DNA of 64,000 bases from Bacillus sp. AFS073361 (GCF_002567005.1 NZ_NUZU01000001.1:62001-126000), one strand, 5' to 3'. Counted from the stretch's first letter, positions 55,115-64,000 are shown. Numbers and translations are program-made. The notes: generated by a model not told the origin, from the letters alone.

Positions 55115-55646
55115 GGCACTTGCCCTCCTCCTCGTTATAAGACTTTTTTAATTCGGCTTTCCCTCTGCTTAAATATGTTTTTACGGTACTTTCAGGAATC
55201 TCCATGACACTGCTAATCGTTTTAATTGAGTAATCGTAATAGTAAAAAAGTATTATCGCTGTACGGTAATTCTCTTTCAGCTCCTTAATTGCATTTAGCA
55301 GATGTAAGGATTCTTCAATGTATACATTTGCTTGGCCAGGCAGATTCGACAATATTTCATCACTCAGCGGAACAACATTGTTCTTTCTCTTTAGAACCCT
55401 GCCTGAACAACGAATGACAATCCTGGTAAACCAGGTCGAAAAATACTCTGGATTTTTTAACGAATGAATAGATGTAAAGGCCTGATAGGTTGCCTCCTGG
55501 ACAACATCCAACGCATCTTCTTCGTTATGTACATAAAGATATGCAGTCCGATAGATTCTTTCATAATGCTCTTGAACTAACTTTTCAAAGGCGCCCTTAT
55601 TACCCTTGATTGCTTTTTTTACTAGCCGGTGGCTTTCCGTTTCCAT
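55107..55646 (-). CDS. ECF-type RNA polymerase sigma factor with cognate anti-sigma
   Basis: Protein of 179 residues. Region 2: [42 protein letters not shown] and [20 protein letters not shown]. Region 4: [50 protein letters not shown] with AAAGGGGG upstream. A TGAAAC sequence on the reverse strand at 55699-55694, 50 bases upstream, resembles an ECF -35 box and may mean self-activation, but the matching -10 is not convincing. Confidence 0.92.
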   Translation of the reverse strand: METESHRLVKKAIKGNKGAFEKLVQEHYERIYRTAYLYVHNEEDALDVVQEATYQAFTSIHSLKNPEYFSTWFTRIVIRCSGRVLKRKNNVVPLSDEILSNLPGQANVYIEESLHLLNAIKELKENYRTAIILFYYYDYSIKTISSVMEIPESTVKTYLSRGKAELKKSYNEEEGKCHG

Positions 55647-55764
55647 CTTCTATGACCCCCTTTACTAATTAGTGGAATGTATACTCAAAAAAAGTTTCAA
55701 AAAGTTAAAGTTTTTTTAAAGAAAAGCATATCATGCAAATAGAATCCTAAGTTCAAAAAAATAA

Positions 55765-55786
55765 CAGAAACCATACTTGGTTTCTG
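55765..55786 (-). terminator. Terminator between rlmCD and the sigma region
   Basis: Reverse strand: this hairpin reads CAGAAACCA-AGTA-TGGTTTCTG followed by TTATTTTTTT, about 42 bases past the rlmCD stop. Confidence 0.82.
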
Positions 55787-55827
55787 CCAATTTCAATCTA
55801 TTTTAGAATGTCCCAACGCCCAAAGGG

Positions 55828-57207
55828 TTAGTTGCCTTCCTTTAAAATGAGTTGTGCGACACACTCCACATGCGTCGTCATCGGAAACAAATCAACCGGC
55901 TGCACTTCCACCGTTTTGTATCCTCCGTCCTCCAATATCCGCAAATCCCTCGCTAGGGTAGCTGGATTACAGGATACATAAACGACTTTTTTCGGCTTCA
56001 TCTCGATGATTGTTTGAAGCAAAGCTTCATCGCAGCCTTTACGCGGTGGATCAACGACCAAGACATCCGCGGCATTTCCTTCTTTATACCACTTCGGAAT
56101 CACAACCTCGGCTTCCCCTGCAGCAAACTCGGTATTTTCCATTCCGTTTAATGCGGCATTCCGCTTCGCATCCTCAATCGCCTCTGGAACTACCTCTACA
56201 CCAAATACCTTCCGTGCTTTTTGTGCTAAAAATAAAGAAATCGTTCCGATCCCACAGTAGGCATCAATCACGCTTTCTTCTCCGCTAAGGTCCGCGTATT
56301 CAAGCGCCTTATCATATAAAACCTTTGTTTGAACAGGATTAACCTGATAAAAGGACAGGGCGGAAATTGCAAATTTCACATCGCCAATATAGTCATAAAT
56401 GACTTCGTTGCCCCATAAAACGTTCGTTGTCGCCCCCATAATCACGTTCGTCCGTTTGGAATTCACATTATGGATAATCGACTTGATCTTTGGGAGCCGC
56501 GCAACGATTTGCTCCACTAGCTTGTCTTTTTGGGGAAGGTCTGTCGTCCTTGTGATAATGACCACCATGAGTTCGCCTGTTTGCTGACCATAACGGGCCA
56601 TAATATGTCTGAGTACACCTTTATGTGATTCCTCATGATAGGCAGGAATCCCTAACTCACTGCAAATTTCCTTCACCGTCTGAACTGCTTCATTTATTTC
56701 AGGCAGTTGAATGACACTTTCGTTCGTATCAACAATTTCATGGCTCCTTGGTTTAAAAAAGCCCGCAATCAATTTACCATCCTTTTCCCCCACCGGCACC
56801 TGTGCCTTGTTGCGGTAATGAAAGGGCTGATCCATTCCTAATATGGGATGTACAACGACATCCTCTAATTTACCAATCCGTGTAAGTACCTGACGAACTT
56901 GGTTTACCTTATACCTTAGCTGACCTTCATAACTAAGGTGCTCGAGCTGACAGCCTCCATATTTATGGAAATCTCGGCTGTCAATCTCGACTCGATCAGG
57001 GCTTTTTTCATAAAACTCCACCAACCGACCAAAGCCATACCCTTTGCCCGTCTTAATAACCTTCACTTTTGCCTTTTCGCCCGGCAGTCCGTTGGGAACA
57101 AATAACGGGTACCCATCAACCTTGGCCACACCCGCCCCATCATGGGTTAGATCTTCAAACACTACATCTATAAAATCATTTTTATTAACCGGTAAGATTC
57201 TGCTCAT
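55828..57207 (-). CDS. rlmCD: 23S rRNA (uracil-5)-methyltransferase, RlmCD-like
   Basis: Protein of 459 residues. N-terminal TRAM domain ([32 protein letters not shown]), methyltransferase core with [32 protein letters not shown] and catalytic Cys in [14 protein letters not shown]. Length equals the dual-specificity RlmCD of B. subtilis, which methylates U747 and U1939. ATG at 57207 has GGAAG upstream; the open frame extends to 57309. The iron-sulfur region reads [14 protein letters not shown], with only one cysteine of the usual CxxxxxCxxC set. Confidence 0.9.
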   Translation of the reverse strand: MSRILPVNKNDFIDVVFEDLTHDGAGVAKVDGYPLFVPNGLPGEKAKVKVIKTGKGYGFGRLVEFYEKSPDRVEIDSRDFHKYGGCQLEHLSYEGQLRYKVNQVRQVLTRIGKLEDVVVHPILGMDQPFHYRNKAQVPVGEKDGKLIAGFFKPRSHEIVDTNESVIQLPEINEAVQTVKEICSELGIPAYHEESHKGVLRHIMARYGQQTGELMVVIITRTTDLPQKDKLVEQIVARLPKIKSIIHNVNSKRTNVIMGATTNVLWGNEVIYDYIGDVKFAISALSFYQVNPVQTKVLYDKALEYADLSGEESVIDAYCGIGTISLFLAQKARKVFGVEVVPEAIEDAKRNAALNGMENTEFAAGEAEVVIPKWYKEGNAADVLVVDPPRKGCDEALLQTIIEMKPKKVVYVSCNPATLARDLRILEDGGYKTVEVQPVDLFPMTTHVECVAQLILKEGN

Positions 57208-57395
57208 TCGTTTCTTCCTTTTCACATTTTGACTGCTAAGATTGTAACACAAAGCATGGTTGATTGCGAAACTTGGCCGTGGCAAGCGCCTTTTTTTCAA
57301 AAAAACCAAGAAATTTGTCAGAATGTTTTTATTTTCAAATATAATAAAAGTGTATATGATTAAAACAATCTCATTATTGGAAGGAGTGGATATTG

Positions 57396-57719
57396 ATGAA
57401 GATGAAAAATAACCTCACCATTCCGTTGCTCCTTGCCTTCCTTGCTTTCACCTTTCTTCACTTTTCATATTCACTTTCCCACTCTCATACCAATTTCAAG
57501 GCCATCATCAACCTAGATGATGCCAAGGTGAAAGGGCAATGGGACGATGACAAGAAGCTGCCCATGGACATACCCATTCTTTTTGTCCTGCCGGTCATCC
57601 TAGCTGCGGTTGCCGCTCCCCTTGTTTATCTATCCATCATTTTTATCAGAAGCTTTATTTTTCTGATACCGAAATTTCATCAATCCAACTATGTGATCGA
57701 CGCTCCCGAATCATTCTGA
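57396..57719 (+). CDS. Small two-helix membrane protein
   Basis: Protein of 107 residues, ATG at 57396 with AAGGAG 9 bases upstream. Hydrophobic segments near 9-27 and 63-90 flank a His/Asp-rich loop ([26 protein letters not shown]). Function unknown. A second, very small membrane-protein gene follows after 30 bases in the same direction. Confidence 0.75.
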   Translation: MKMKNNLTIPLLLAFLAFTFLHFSYSLSHSHTNFKAIINLDDAKVKGQWDDDKKLPMDIPILFVLPVILAAVAAPLVYLSIIFIRSFIFLIPKFHQSNYVIDAPESF

Positions 57720-57749
57720 TAACAATCAATGATAAGGGAGGAAATTATA

Positions 57750-57863
57750 ATGTGGATACGCTTTGTTATTATTGGCTTTTTTTCCATATCAGCCGCAAGC
57801 ATGCTTACCTACCAGGGAATTGAAATCTTCCATGCCTTTACAGATTTCTTTAAGCATAAATAA
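57750..57863 (+). CDS. Single-helix membrane peptide, 37 residues
   Basis: ATG at 57750 behind AAGGGAGGAAATTATA encodes MWIRFVIIGFFSISAASMLT, then YQGIEIFHAFTDFFKHK. One membrane helix and a short amphipathic tail. The strong ribosome site, 30-base gap from the preceding gene and terminator directly after the stop support a real gene. Function unknown. Confidence 0.72.
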   Translation: MWIRFVIIGFFSISAASMLTYQGIEIFHAFTDFFKHK

Positions 57864-57866
57864 CCG

Positions 57867-57922
57867 AAGGGCAGCCTCCGGCGGGGATTAATTACTCCCC
57901 CTTAGGAGTCTGCCCTTTTTAA
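57867..57922. terminator. Bidirectional terminator between the small membrane genes and pncB
   Basis: AAGGGCAGCCTCC and GGAGTCTGCCCTT pair over 12-13 bases around an inner GGGG...CCCC hairpin, followed by TTTTTAATT on the forward strand. Forward use is clear; reverse use for pncB is likely given the position. Confidence 0.8.
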
Positions 57923-59404
57923 TTAAAAGCTCTCTTCTTGATCGCCTTTCATGGCCGCAACTTTATCTTTGACCTCTTCAATATTCCTCATTTTGTTATC
58001 CCAGCATTTTTGACTTAAGTCAACCGGATACTCTGCCGGATTGGTAATCCGCTTATACTCATCCCAAAGGGCAACGAGGTTTTGCTTTAAATAATCACGG
58101 GATTCTTCCAAGCAAGGTACTTCATAAACAAGTTCCCCCTCAGAAAAAATTCTCACATGTAATTCTTTTGCAGTAAAGTTGGTCACCACTTTGTTCATGA
58201 ACGTATGGGTTGGATGGAACATTCGCAGCCGTTTTTCAGGGAGCCTTTCATCGGCTAGTGCAATATAATCCCCTTCGGCGTGGTTGTTCGTATTATTGAT
58301 AATTCGATAAATCCTCTTTAATCCTGGTGTTGTCACCTTTTCCGGATTGGATGAGATTTTAATCGTATCTTCCATTTTTCCGTTATTGTCCTCAATGGAT
58401 ACAATTTTATAAACCGCCCCAAGCGCAGCTTGATCGTAAGCTGTAATCAGTTTGGTCCCTACCCCCCAGCTGTCAATTTTGGCACCCTGTGATTTCAAAC
58501 TCATAATCGTATACTCATCTAAATCACTGGAGGCAACAATCTTTGCATCAGTAAATCCAGCCTCATCGAGCAATTTGCGTGCTTCTTTCGAAAGGTAAGC
58601 AAGGTCACCGCTGTCAAGGCGGATTCCGATAAAATTAATATTATCTCCAAGCTCCTTAGCCACTTTGATTGCATTTGGAACACCGAGACGGAGTGTATCA
58701 TATGTATCTACTAGAAAGACACAATCCTTATGTGTTTGGGCATATTTAATGAAGGCCGTATATTCATCTTTATATGCTTGGACCATCGAATGGGCATGCG
58801 TTCCCGATACAGGAATACCGAACAGCTTTCCCGCTCTGACATTACTTGTTGATTCAAAACCGGCAAGATAGGCTGCTCGGGTTCCCCAAATCGCCGCATC
58901 CATTTCCTGTGCCCGTCTTGTGCCAAATTCCATCGCTACTTCATCGCCTACCACTTGCTTGATACGCGATGCTTTGGTCGCAATTAATGTTTGGTAATTC
59001 ACAATATTAAGCAAAGCTGTTTCAATCAATTGAGCTTCTGCAAGGGGGGCTTCCACCCTGATGATCGGCTCATTGCCGAAAACAAGCTCGCCTTCTTCCA
59101 TGGCACATATAGTTCCTGTAAATCGGATATCTTTAAGATATTGAATGAAATCCTCCTGATAACCCACTTCATTTTTCAAATATTCAAGATCTTCCTCGCT
59201 AAAGCGGAAGCCTTTAATAAACTGAATCACTTTCTCCAATCCAGCAAATACAGCATAACCGTTCCCGAACGGAAGCTTACGGAAAAATAGTTCGAAGACC
59301 GCTCGTTTATTATGTATTCCATCTCTCCAATACGTTTCCACCATGTTGATCTGATATAGATCCGTATGCAGAGTTAAACTATCATCTTGGTAAAAGTGTT
59401 TCAT
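57923..59404 (-). CDS. pncB: PncB, nicotinate phosphoribosyltransferase
   Basis: Protein of about 493 residues. LHTDLYQINMVETYWRDGIHNKRAVFELFFRKLPFGNGYAVFAGLE at the N-terminus, EFGTRRAQEMDAAIWGTRAAYLAGFESTSNVRAG, autophosphorylation His region PVSGTHAHSMVQAY, and GIRLDSGDLAYLSK. First step of NAD salvage from nicotinate. Start at 59404 suits GGAGGTCAG better than the ATG one codon earlier. Monocistronic. Confidence 0.96.
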   Translation of the reverse strand: MKHFYQDDSLTLHTDLYQINMVETYWRDGIHNKRAVFELFFRKLPFGNGYAVFAGLEKVIQFIKGFRFSEEDLEYLKNEVGYQEDFIQYLKDIRFTGTICAMEEGELVFGNEPIIRVEAPLAEAQLIETALLNIVNYQTLIATKASRIKQVVGDEVAMEFGTRRAQEMDAAIWGTRAAYLAGFESTSNVRAGKLFGIPVSGTHAHSMVQAYKDEYTAFIKYAQTHKDCVFLVDTYDTLRLGVPNAIKVAKELGDNINFIGIRLDSGDLAYLSKEARKLLDEAGFTDAKIVASSDLDEYTIMSLKSQGAKIDSWGVGTKLITAYDQAALGAVYKIVSIEDNNGKMEDTIKISSNPEKVTTPGLKRIYRIINNTNNHAEGDYIALADERLPEKRLRMFHPTHTFMNKVVTNFTAKELHVRIFSEGELVYEVPCLEESRDYLKQNLVALWDEYKRITNPAEYPVDLSQKCWDNKMRNIEEVKDKVAAMKGDQEESF

Positions 59405-59569
59405 CATCTGACCTCCGAAGTACTATTTCAGCTTTTTCATCATTATAACCAATAATGCACCTGGAAGTCTATTTAACTTGGGCTCCTAGCGATTGTTCAA
59501 AATGTCCAAGTGCCCATTCGTGACCTGCCTGATTTTTTTGGATTAGATTCACAATCCCATACGAGAAAA

Positions 59570-59598
59570 GGACCAGTAAATTTTTAATTTACTAGTCC
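59570..59598 (-). terminator. Terminator of the symporter gene
   Basis: Reverse strand: GGACTAGTAAAT-TAAAA-ATTTACTGGTCC followed by TTTTCTCG, 26 bases past the symporter stop. Confidence 0.85.
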
Positions 59599-59623
59599 CA
59601 ACCGATATAAGGGAATTTTCGAT

Positions 59624-61126
59624 TTATAGGTGGAAGGTATTTCCTGCCCCTACTTTCCTTTCCTCTATATTCCTCTTACCTTTTGAATTACTTTCTTTTA
59701 ATTTCTCCTCCCAAAAATCAGCACCTTTAATGCCGAGTTTAACAGGATCGAAGACTGGTTCAATTCCCGCTTTCCTTTGTTGTTCATAATCTTTAAATAC
59801 TTTTAAGGCCGTTTTCGTTAGCATTAAAATAGCCACTAGGTTTAGCCAAGCCATGCTTCCGAAGCCAAAGTCACCAAGTCCCCATAATAGGGATGCGTTT
59901 TCAACACTTCCAATATATATCATTCCTAAGAAAAGAATCATTAAGCCTGCTTTAAACCCTTTTAAATTTCTATTTCTTCCAAGGTAAAAGAGGGTTGTTT
60001 CAGAAATATAGTAGTAAGCCATTAGCGTTGTAAAGGCAAAGAAGAAGATCGCAATCGCAACAAACAATCCACCAAATCCAGGGATAACGCTTTCTACAGC
60101 AGCTTGTGTCCACATCGGACCAGCCTCCACACCTGGGATGTTGTCAACAATCGAAGACTGTCCTTCTGGAGTAATGTTGTACATGCCGGTGATTAAAATC
60201 ATAAGTGCTGTAGCTGTACAAACAACGATCGTATCAATATAAACAGAGAATGCTTGAACAAGGCCTTGTTTTGCCGGATGAGATACAGCAGCGGCGGCTG
60301 AACTATAAGTTCCTTCCCCTACACCAGCAACGTTGGAAAATACAGCTCTCTTAACACCCCAGGCAATCGCTGCACCGAACATACCGCCAAACATTTCATT
60401 TGCTCCAAATGCACTTGAAATGATTAATCCAAACATTGCTGGAATTTCTGATGCATTAGCAATTAAAAGAACGAACGTGACAATCACATATCCTAAAGCC
60501 ATGAAAGGTACAACTTTATCTGCAACAGACGCGATTCGCTTAACACCGCCAAAAATAATGATGCCAAGTAATGCCACAAGAATGATACCAGTGATGCTTT
60601 TATTGAGACCGATTGTGTTCTCAAATCCAACAGCAATCGTGTTAGCCTGAATACCTGGAACTAATATTCCGTAACACAGTGTAACAACAATCGCAACCAA
60701 CACCCCGAACCACTTCATTTTTAAACCTTTTTCAATAAAATAAGGAGTTCCGCCTCGGTATTGGTTACCATCTTTTACTTTATAGACCTGAGCAAGAGTA
60801 GATTCAACAAAAGCACTTGCTCCTCCCAATAAAGCCATGATCCACATCCAGAAAACTGCTCCCGGACCGCCAAATGCAATCGCAGTAGCAACTCCAGCGA
60901 TATTTCCAATACCGACCCGACCAGCTAAAGCCATACAAAACGCCTGGAAAGAGGACACACCAGATTCCGGTTCACCCTTATCAAAAAGAAGCTTAATCAT
61001 TTCCTTAAAATATCTAATTTGCACAAAACGCGTAATAATAGAAAAGAATAATCCAGCACCAAGTGCAAATGCTACCAACCCCAGACTCCAAACCATACCC
61101 GACGCTTTATTCACCAATTCTTCCAT
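59624..61126 (-). CDS. Sodium:alanine/glycine symporter family protein (AgcS)
   Basis: Protein of 500 residues, about eleven membrane helices. SSFQAFCMALAGRVGIGNIAGVATAIAFGGPGAVFWMWIMALLGGASAFVESTLAQ and GVGEGTYSSAAAAVSHPAKQGLVQAFSVYIDTIVVCTATALMILITG are the SAF family signatures. ATG at 61126 has AGGAGGGG upstream. It follows the aldehyde dehydrogenase gene on the same strand, so it may import the amino acid broken down by the upstream enzymes. Confidence 0.93.
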   Translation of the reverse strand: MEELVNKASGMVWSLGLVAFALGAGLFFSIITRFVQIRYFKEMIKLLFDKGEPESGVSSFQAFCMALAGRVGIGNIAGVATAIAFGGPGAVFWMWIMALLGGASAFVESTLAQVYKVKDGNQYRGGTPYFIEKGLKMKWFGVLVAIVVTLCYGILVPGIQANTIAVGFENTIGLNKSITGIILVALLGIIIFGGVKRIASVADKVVPFMALGYVIVTFVLLIANASEIPAMFGLIISSAFGANEMFGGMFGAAIAWGVKRAVFSNVAGVGEGTYSSAAAAVSHPAKQGLVQAFSVYIDTIVVCTATALMILITGMYNITPEGQSSIVDNIPGVEAGPMWTQAAVESVIPGFGGLFVAIAIFFFAFTTLMAYYYISETTLFYLGRNRNLKGFKAGLMILFLGMIYIGSVENASLLWGLGDFGFGSMAWLNLVAILMLTKTALKVFKDYEQQRKAGIEPVFDPVKLGIKGADFWEEKLKESNSKGKRNIEERKVGAGNTFHL

Positions 61127-61228
61127 CTTACCCCTCCTATGTAAGCGATTCAAAAAAATAGTTGTATTACTTTTTAGTTTTTATAACATTAATAATTTTC
61201 AGACAGAAAAAGTTGTGGAAAGGGACAT

Positions 61229-61247
61229 GGGACAGACTTGCTGTCCC
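61229..61247 (-). terminator. Hairpin between aldehyde dehydrogenase and symporter genes
   Basis: GGGACAG-ACTTG-CTGTCCC, a perfect 7-bp GC-rich stem without a good T tract. Possibly a partial terminator or processing site. Confidence 0.4.
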
Positions 61248-61282
61248 GCTCCCATTCATTTATACACTTGTCCCATTGTTTC

Positions 61283-62785
61283 TTAAATTGATCCATCCTG
61301 TTTGATGCTAACAAATACACTTTTCACTTCTGTATAGTTTTGTAAGCCATACTCTCCACCCATTTCGCGGCCGATTCCTGATTGTTTGTAGCCACCGAAA
61401 GGCATAGTTTCCCATTCAAGACCAAAATCATTAATCCAGACTGTTCCTGATTGCAGCTTGTTTGCAATATAATGGCCCTTTTTCATACTTTCTGTCCAGA
61501 CACTTGCAGCTAAGCCATAGTCACTATCGTTTGCCCGTTTAATTACCTCTTCAATCGTGTCGAAAACGAAAATTGACATGACTGGACCAAAGATTTCTTC
61601 ACGAGCAATAACCATATGATCTTCCACATCAGCGAAAATGGTTGGCTGTACAAAATATCCTTTTTCAAATACTTTTTCACCGCCAGCCACAAGGCGCGCC
61701 CCTTCTTTTTTCCCTTGTTCAATATAATTAAGAACGGTCTTTTGCTGTTTAGCTGAAACGAGCGGCCCCATTTCTGTTTCAGGATCCATACCTGGTCCAA
61801 CCTTCAGGGATTCTGCCCGCTCTGATAAAGCTTCTACGACACGATCATAAATGCTTCGCTGTACAAATACACGTGTACAAGCACTACAGTTTTGCCCATG
61901 ATTGTACATCGTTCCGTTAAAGGCCCCTTCAATTGCTTCTTCAAGATTGGCATCTTCTAAAATAATGGCTGGTGATTTTCCGCCAAGCTCTAGCGTAACG
62001 CCTTTAATTTGATCTGCAGCCTTTTTCATGACTTCTTTTCCGACAGCTGTTGAACCAGTAAATGCTACTTTATCAACATCTTTATGAGTGATGATTGCTT
62101 CTCCCACAATTCTACCTGCTCCTGGCACAATATTCACAACACCATCTGGAAAACCAGCTTCTTTAAATAACTTTCCTACGTATAGAAGAGATAGCGGTGT
62201 TTCAGTTGCTGGCTTAATAACAACCGTACAGCCAACAGCAAGTGCGGATCCGAGCTTCCAAGCAGCCATGGCAAGTGGAAAGTTCCATGGAATAATTTGG
62301 CCAACAACCCCAACCGGCTCATGTACAGTATAGGTTACATAATCCTTTGAAATAGGAGTTGTCTTACCTAATAGTTTCGTTGCCCAGCCGGCATAATATC
62401 TAAAATGCTGGATCGTTCCGTCGACGTCATCTGACAGAGCGACTGTATATGGCTTTCCGTTATCCAATGATTCTAGCTGTGCAAGCTCTTCTCGGTTCTC
62501 TTCTAATAGATCGGAAAATTTATAGATTAGATGGGAGCGCTCAGCCGCATCCATTTTTGTCCATTCCCCTTCATCAAATGCCTTTCTTGCAGCAGCTACC
62601 GCAACATTAATATCTTCCTCTTGCGCCTCACATACTTCCGCAATGACCTCTTCATTTGCAGGATTAACGACGGAAAACGTTTTACCTCCAATCGCTGGAA
62701 CATATTCACCATTTATATATAGTCCTTTTACACCTTCTAAAAATTCCTGCACTTTTGGTTTTAATTTGTAGTTTGTCGTTTGCAT
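61283..62785 (-). CDS. NAD(P)-dependent aldehyde dehydrogenase
   Basis: Protein of 500 residues with the full ALDH set: IIPWNFPLAMAAWKLGSAL, FTGSTAVGKEVMKKAA, general base Glu in LELGGKSPAIIL and catalytic Cys in NHGQNCSACTRVFV. Overall it resembles DhaS/class-2 ALDHs. Linkage to DapA-like and proline-racemase-like genes suggests 2-oxoglutarate semialdehyde as substrate, the last step of hydroxyproline breakdown; this is inference. It lies 24 bases after the DapA-like gene. Confidence 0.92.
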   Translation of the reverse strand: MQTTNYKLKPKVQEFLEGVKGLYINGEYVPAIGGKTFSVVNPANEEVIAEVCEAQEEDINVAVAAARKAFDEGEWTKMDAAERSHLIYKFSDLLEENREELAQLESLDNGKPYTVALSDDVDGTIQHFRYYAGWATKLLGKTTPISKDYVTYTVHEPVGVVGQIIPWNFPLAMAAWKLGSALAVGCTVVIKPATETPLSLLYVGKLFKEAGFPDGVVNIVPGAGRIVGEAIITHKDVDKVAFTGSTAVGKEVMKKAADQIKGVTLELGGKSPAIILEDANLEEAIEGAFNGTMYNHGQNCSACTRVFVQRSIYDRVVEALSERAESLKVGPGMDPETEMGPLVSAKQQKTVLNYIEQGKKEGARLVAGGEKVFEKGYFVQPTIFADVEDHMVIAREEIFGPVMSIFVFDTIEEVIKRANDSDYGLAASVWTESMKKGHYIANKLQSGTVWINDFGLEWETMPFGGYKQSGIGREMGGEYGLQNYTEVKSVFVSIKQDGSI

Positions 62786-62809
62786 GTATGTTCTCTCTCC
62801 TTCACTATT

Positions 62810-63703
62810 TTAGTTATTTACTGTTTCTAAACTTGCAAGTAGGCTTTTTAGCTTTTGATCTTCCTCAGGCGATAGACCTAAACGAGGGTAACGCGCAGGT
62901 CCTCCAGCCTGACCAGCTAATTCCATGGCTCTCTTCACAATCTGCACATACTTTCCAGATCCTTCAAGGAACGCACAAAGCGGTAAAATTCGATCATTGA
63001 TTGCCCATGCTTCTTTTAACTCATCGTTTTGGAAATGGTTATACATGTCTGTAACCAGCTTTGGCACGATATTTCCTGCAACAGAAATCCATCCAGTTGC
63101 TCCAACTAAGTAAGACTCCATTACAAGCTCTTCAGCGCCACAGAATACTTCAAAGTCTCCCTTGCCTTTTCTTGCAAGATCTCTTACCTTGCCAATTTCA
63201 CCGCTTGATTCCTTAATGTGGGTCACATTCTCACAATCTCTACCGATCTGAAGCATTAAATCTGTGCTCATATTAACGCCAGAAGTAAATGGGTTGTTAT
63301 AAAGCATGATTGGTAGATTAACAGCACTAGATACTTCTTTGAAATGATGGTAGATTTCATTTTCCTTTGGCTTCATGTAATAAGGGTTAATGATTAGAGC
63401 ACCATCAGCTCCATGTGCTTCAGCCTGCTTTGTATTCTCGATTGTTTCTTTTGTTGTTTCAGCAGCAGTACCCACAATAACAGAGATGCGGCCGTTGACT
63501 TCCTTCATAACAGTTTCTACCATTTGGTATTTTTCTTCTTTTGATAGACTGACAAATTCACCAGTACTCCCATTGATGACGATACCTGCCACACCTTGAT
63601 TCACGAAGTAATTAACATTATTCTTTACTCCGCCCCAATCGATTTCTTGCTCCTGTGTCATTGGTGTAATTAATACTGGATAAGCTCCTCTAATTGTAGT
63701 CAT
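62810..63703 (-). CDS. DapA-family lyase/deaminase (DHDPS superfamily)
   Basis: Protein of 297 residues, a TIM barrel with GIVINGSTGEFVSLSKEEKYQM, IVGTAAETTKETIENTKQAEAHGADGALIINPYYMKP and the catalytic Schiff-base Lys in THIKESSGEIGKVRDL. GSTGE replaces GTTGE of true DapA. In this setting a 1-pyrroline-4-hydroxy-2-carboxylate deaminase is the best guess, not lysine synthesis. RBS AGGAGG upstream. 31 bases after the racemase-family gene. Confidence 0.9.
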   Translation of the reverse strand: MTTIRGAYPVLITPMTQEQEIDWGGVKNNVNYFVNQGVAGIVINGSTGEFVSLSKEEKYQMVETVMKEVNGRISVIVGTAAETTKETIENTKQAEAHGADGALIINPYYMKPKENEIYHHFKEVSSAVNLPIMLYNNPFTSGVNMSTDLMLQIGRDCENVTHIKESSGEIGKVRDLARKGKGDFEVFCGAEELVMESYLVGATGWISVAGNIVPKLVTDMYNHFQNDELKEAWAINDRILPLCAFLEGSGKYVQIVKRAMELAGQAGGPARYPRLGLSPEEDQKLKSLLASLETVNN

Positions 63704-63734
63704 TTTAATTTCCTCCTGATTAGTTAATAGTTTT

Positions 63735-64000
63735 TTATTTTAGTAAAAACCCTGCTGATAATGGATCTGTCGGGTCTAATACATATGTCTGCATACCCGT
63801 AATAAATCCACGGGCTGAAAACCTAAACTTGTAACCGGTTTCAATTTGTTCTGAAAGTTCTGCTGTCAATTTCCCATTAAAAATGCTTTCATTTTCAATT
63901 GGGTTATCTGCAGATATATCGCCATTTCCTAATAAATAGGTACTGCAGGCAGCTACAGTTCCAAATCCTGGAGAACGCACAATATAACGATCCGGACGGA
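63735..64000 (-). CDS. Proline-racemase-family protein (partial, 5' end outside window)
   Basis: The reverse-strand frame is open to the window edge and ends at 63735, giving the last 88 residues: RPDRYIVRSPGFGTVAACST, then ESIFNGKLTAEL, ARGFITGMQTYVLDPTDPLSAGFLLK. These match the C-terminal region of proline racemase / hydroxyproline epimerase proteins (RSPxGTG, itG...vlDpxDPf..Gf). The second catalytic Cys expected in SPCGTG is absent (SPGFGTV), so it may be a dehydratase-like or divergent member. It heads the gene run with the DapA-like and ALDH genes. Confidence 0.8.
   Translation of the reverse strand, partial: RPDRYIVRSPGFGTVAACSTYLLGNGDISADNPIENESIFNGKLTAELSEQIETGYKFRFSARGFITGMQTYVLDPTDPLSAGFLLK

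Noticed and set aside
62810..63703. Lysine-pathway DapA
   Set aside because: GSTGE motif and linkage to racemase-family and aldehyde dehydrogenase genes favour a catabolic relative.

Overview
The window looks like a chromosomal segment of a low-GC, Gram-positive, endospore-forming Bacillaceae member (Bacillus or Neobacillus type). The reasons are lipoprotein signal peptides, strong AGGAGG-type ribosome sites with frequent TTG and GTG starts, and sets of genes and controls familiar from Bacillus subtilis: YesM/YesN-like two-component genes, a ytr-like operon, YfiYZ/YfhA and YclNOPQ siderophore uptake, tenI-thiO-thiS-thiG-thiF, YkuK, an RlmCD-length methyltransferase, Fur boxes, and TPP and cobalamin riboswitches. 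I see no rRNA, tRNA, CRISPR array, prophage or intact transposase.

Layout. 1-6.1 kb: a carbohydrate ABC importer (binding lipoprotein and two permeases, the last cut by the edge) behind a sensor kinase and AraC-type regulator. 6.2-9.0 kb: a ytr-like operon (GntR repressor, ATPase, permease, membrane protein). 9.2-10.4 kb: an MFS transporter. 10.6-15.7 kb: a Fur-controlled hydroxamate-siderophore uptake system with a ferredoxin-NADP reductase-like flavoenzyme in the same run. 15.9-18.3 kb: bioY behind a BirA-like operator, and a GDYXXLXY/DUF2157 pair. 19-23.9 kb: two convergent secreted M14 carboxypeptidases. 24-26.8 kb: a small zinc-ribbon gene, YkuK and a PAS sensor kinase. 27.3-31 kb: a YclNOPQ-like petrobactin-type system whose ATPase gene is frameshifted by a 7-bp tandem duplication. 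31-35.9 kb: a lipoprotein, DUF418 and SET proteins, and an amino-acid (probably cystine) ABC importer. 35.9-38.7 kb: two double-domain MpsC/DUF2294 proteins and another PAS kinase, each with an intrinsic terminator just upstream. 38.9-42.9 kb: thiamine thiazole operon under a TPP riboswitch. 43-48 kb: a PQQ-propeller/SH3/LysM protein, and metE under a cobalamin riboswitch. 48-51.2 kb: an unusual UvrA-like protein with a degenerate extra UvrA-like module. 51.5-55.7 kb: a hypothetical gene, a cluster of CGGAAA palindromes, an orphan ECF sigma factor and an ECF sigma/DUF4179 anti-sigma pair. 55.8-59.4 kb: RlmCD, two small membrane proteins and pncB. 59.6-64 kb: an amino-acid symporter, aldehyde dehydrogenase, DapA-like enzyme and partial proline-racemase-family gene, probably a hydroxyproline-type catabolic cluster.

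The strongest things to follow up are: the dispersed GGTGTCAGGCACC palindrome family (eight loci, several apparently serving as terminators); the third UvrA-like module lacking a P-loop; the leader terminators of the kinase/MpsC cluster; the 7-bp duplication that breaks the siderophore ATPase; a missed 54-residue zinc-ribbon gene and a missed 37-residue membrane peptide; and a proline-racemase-family protein without the usual second catalytic cysteine.
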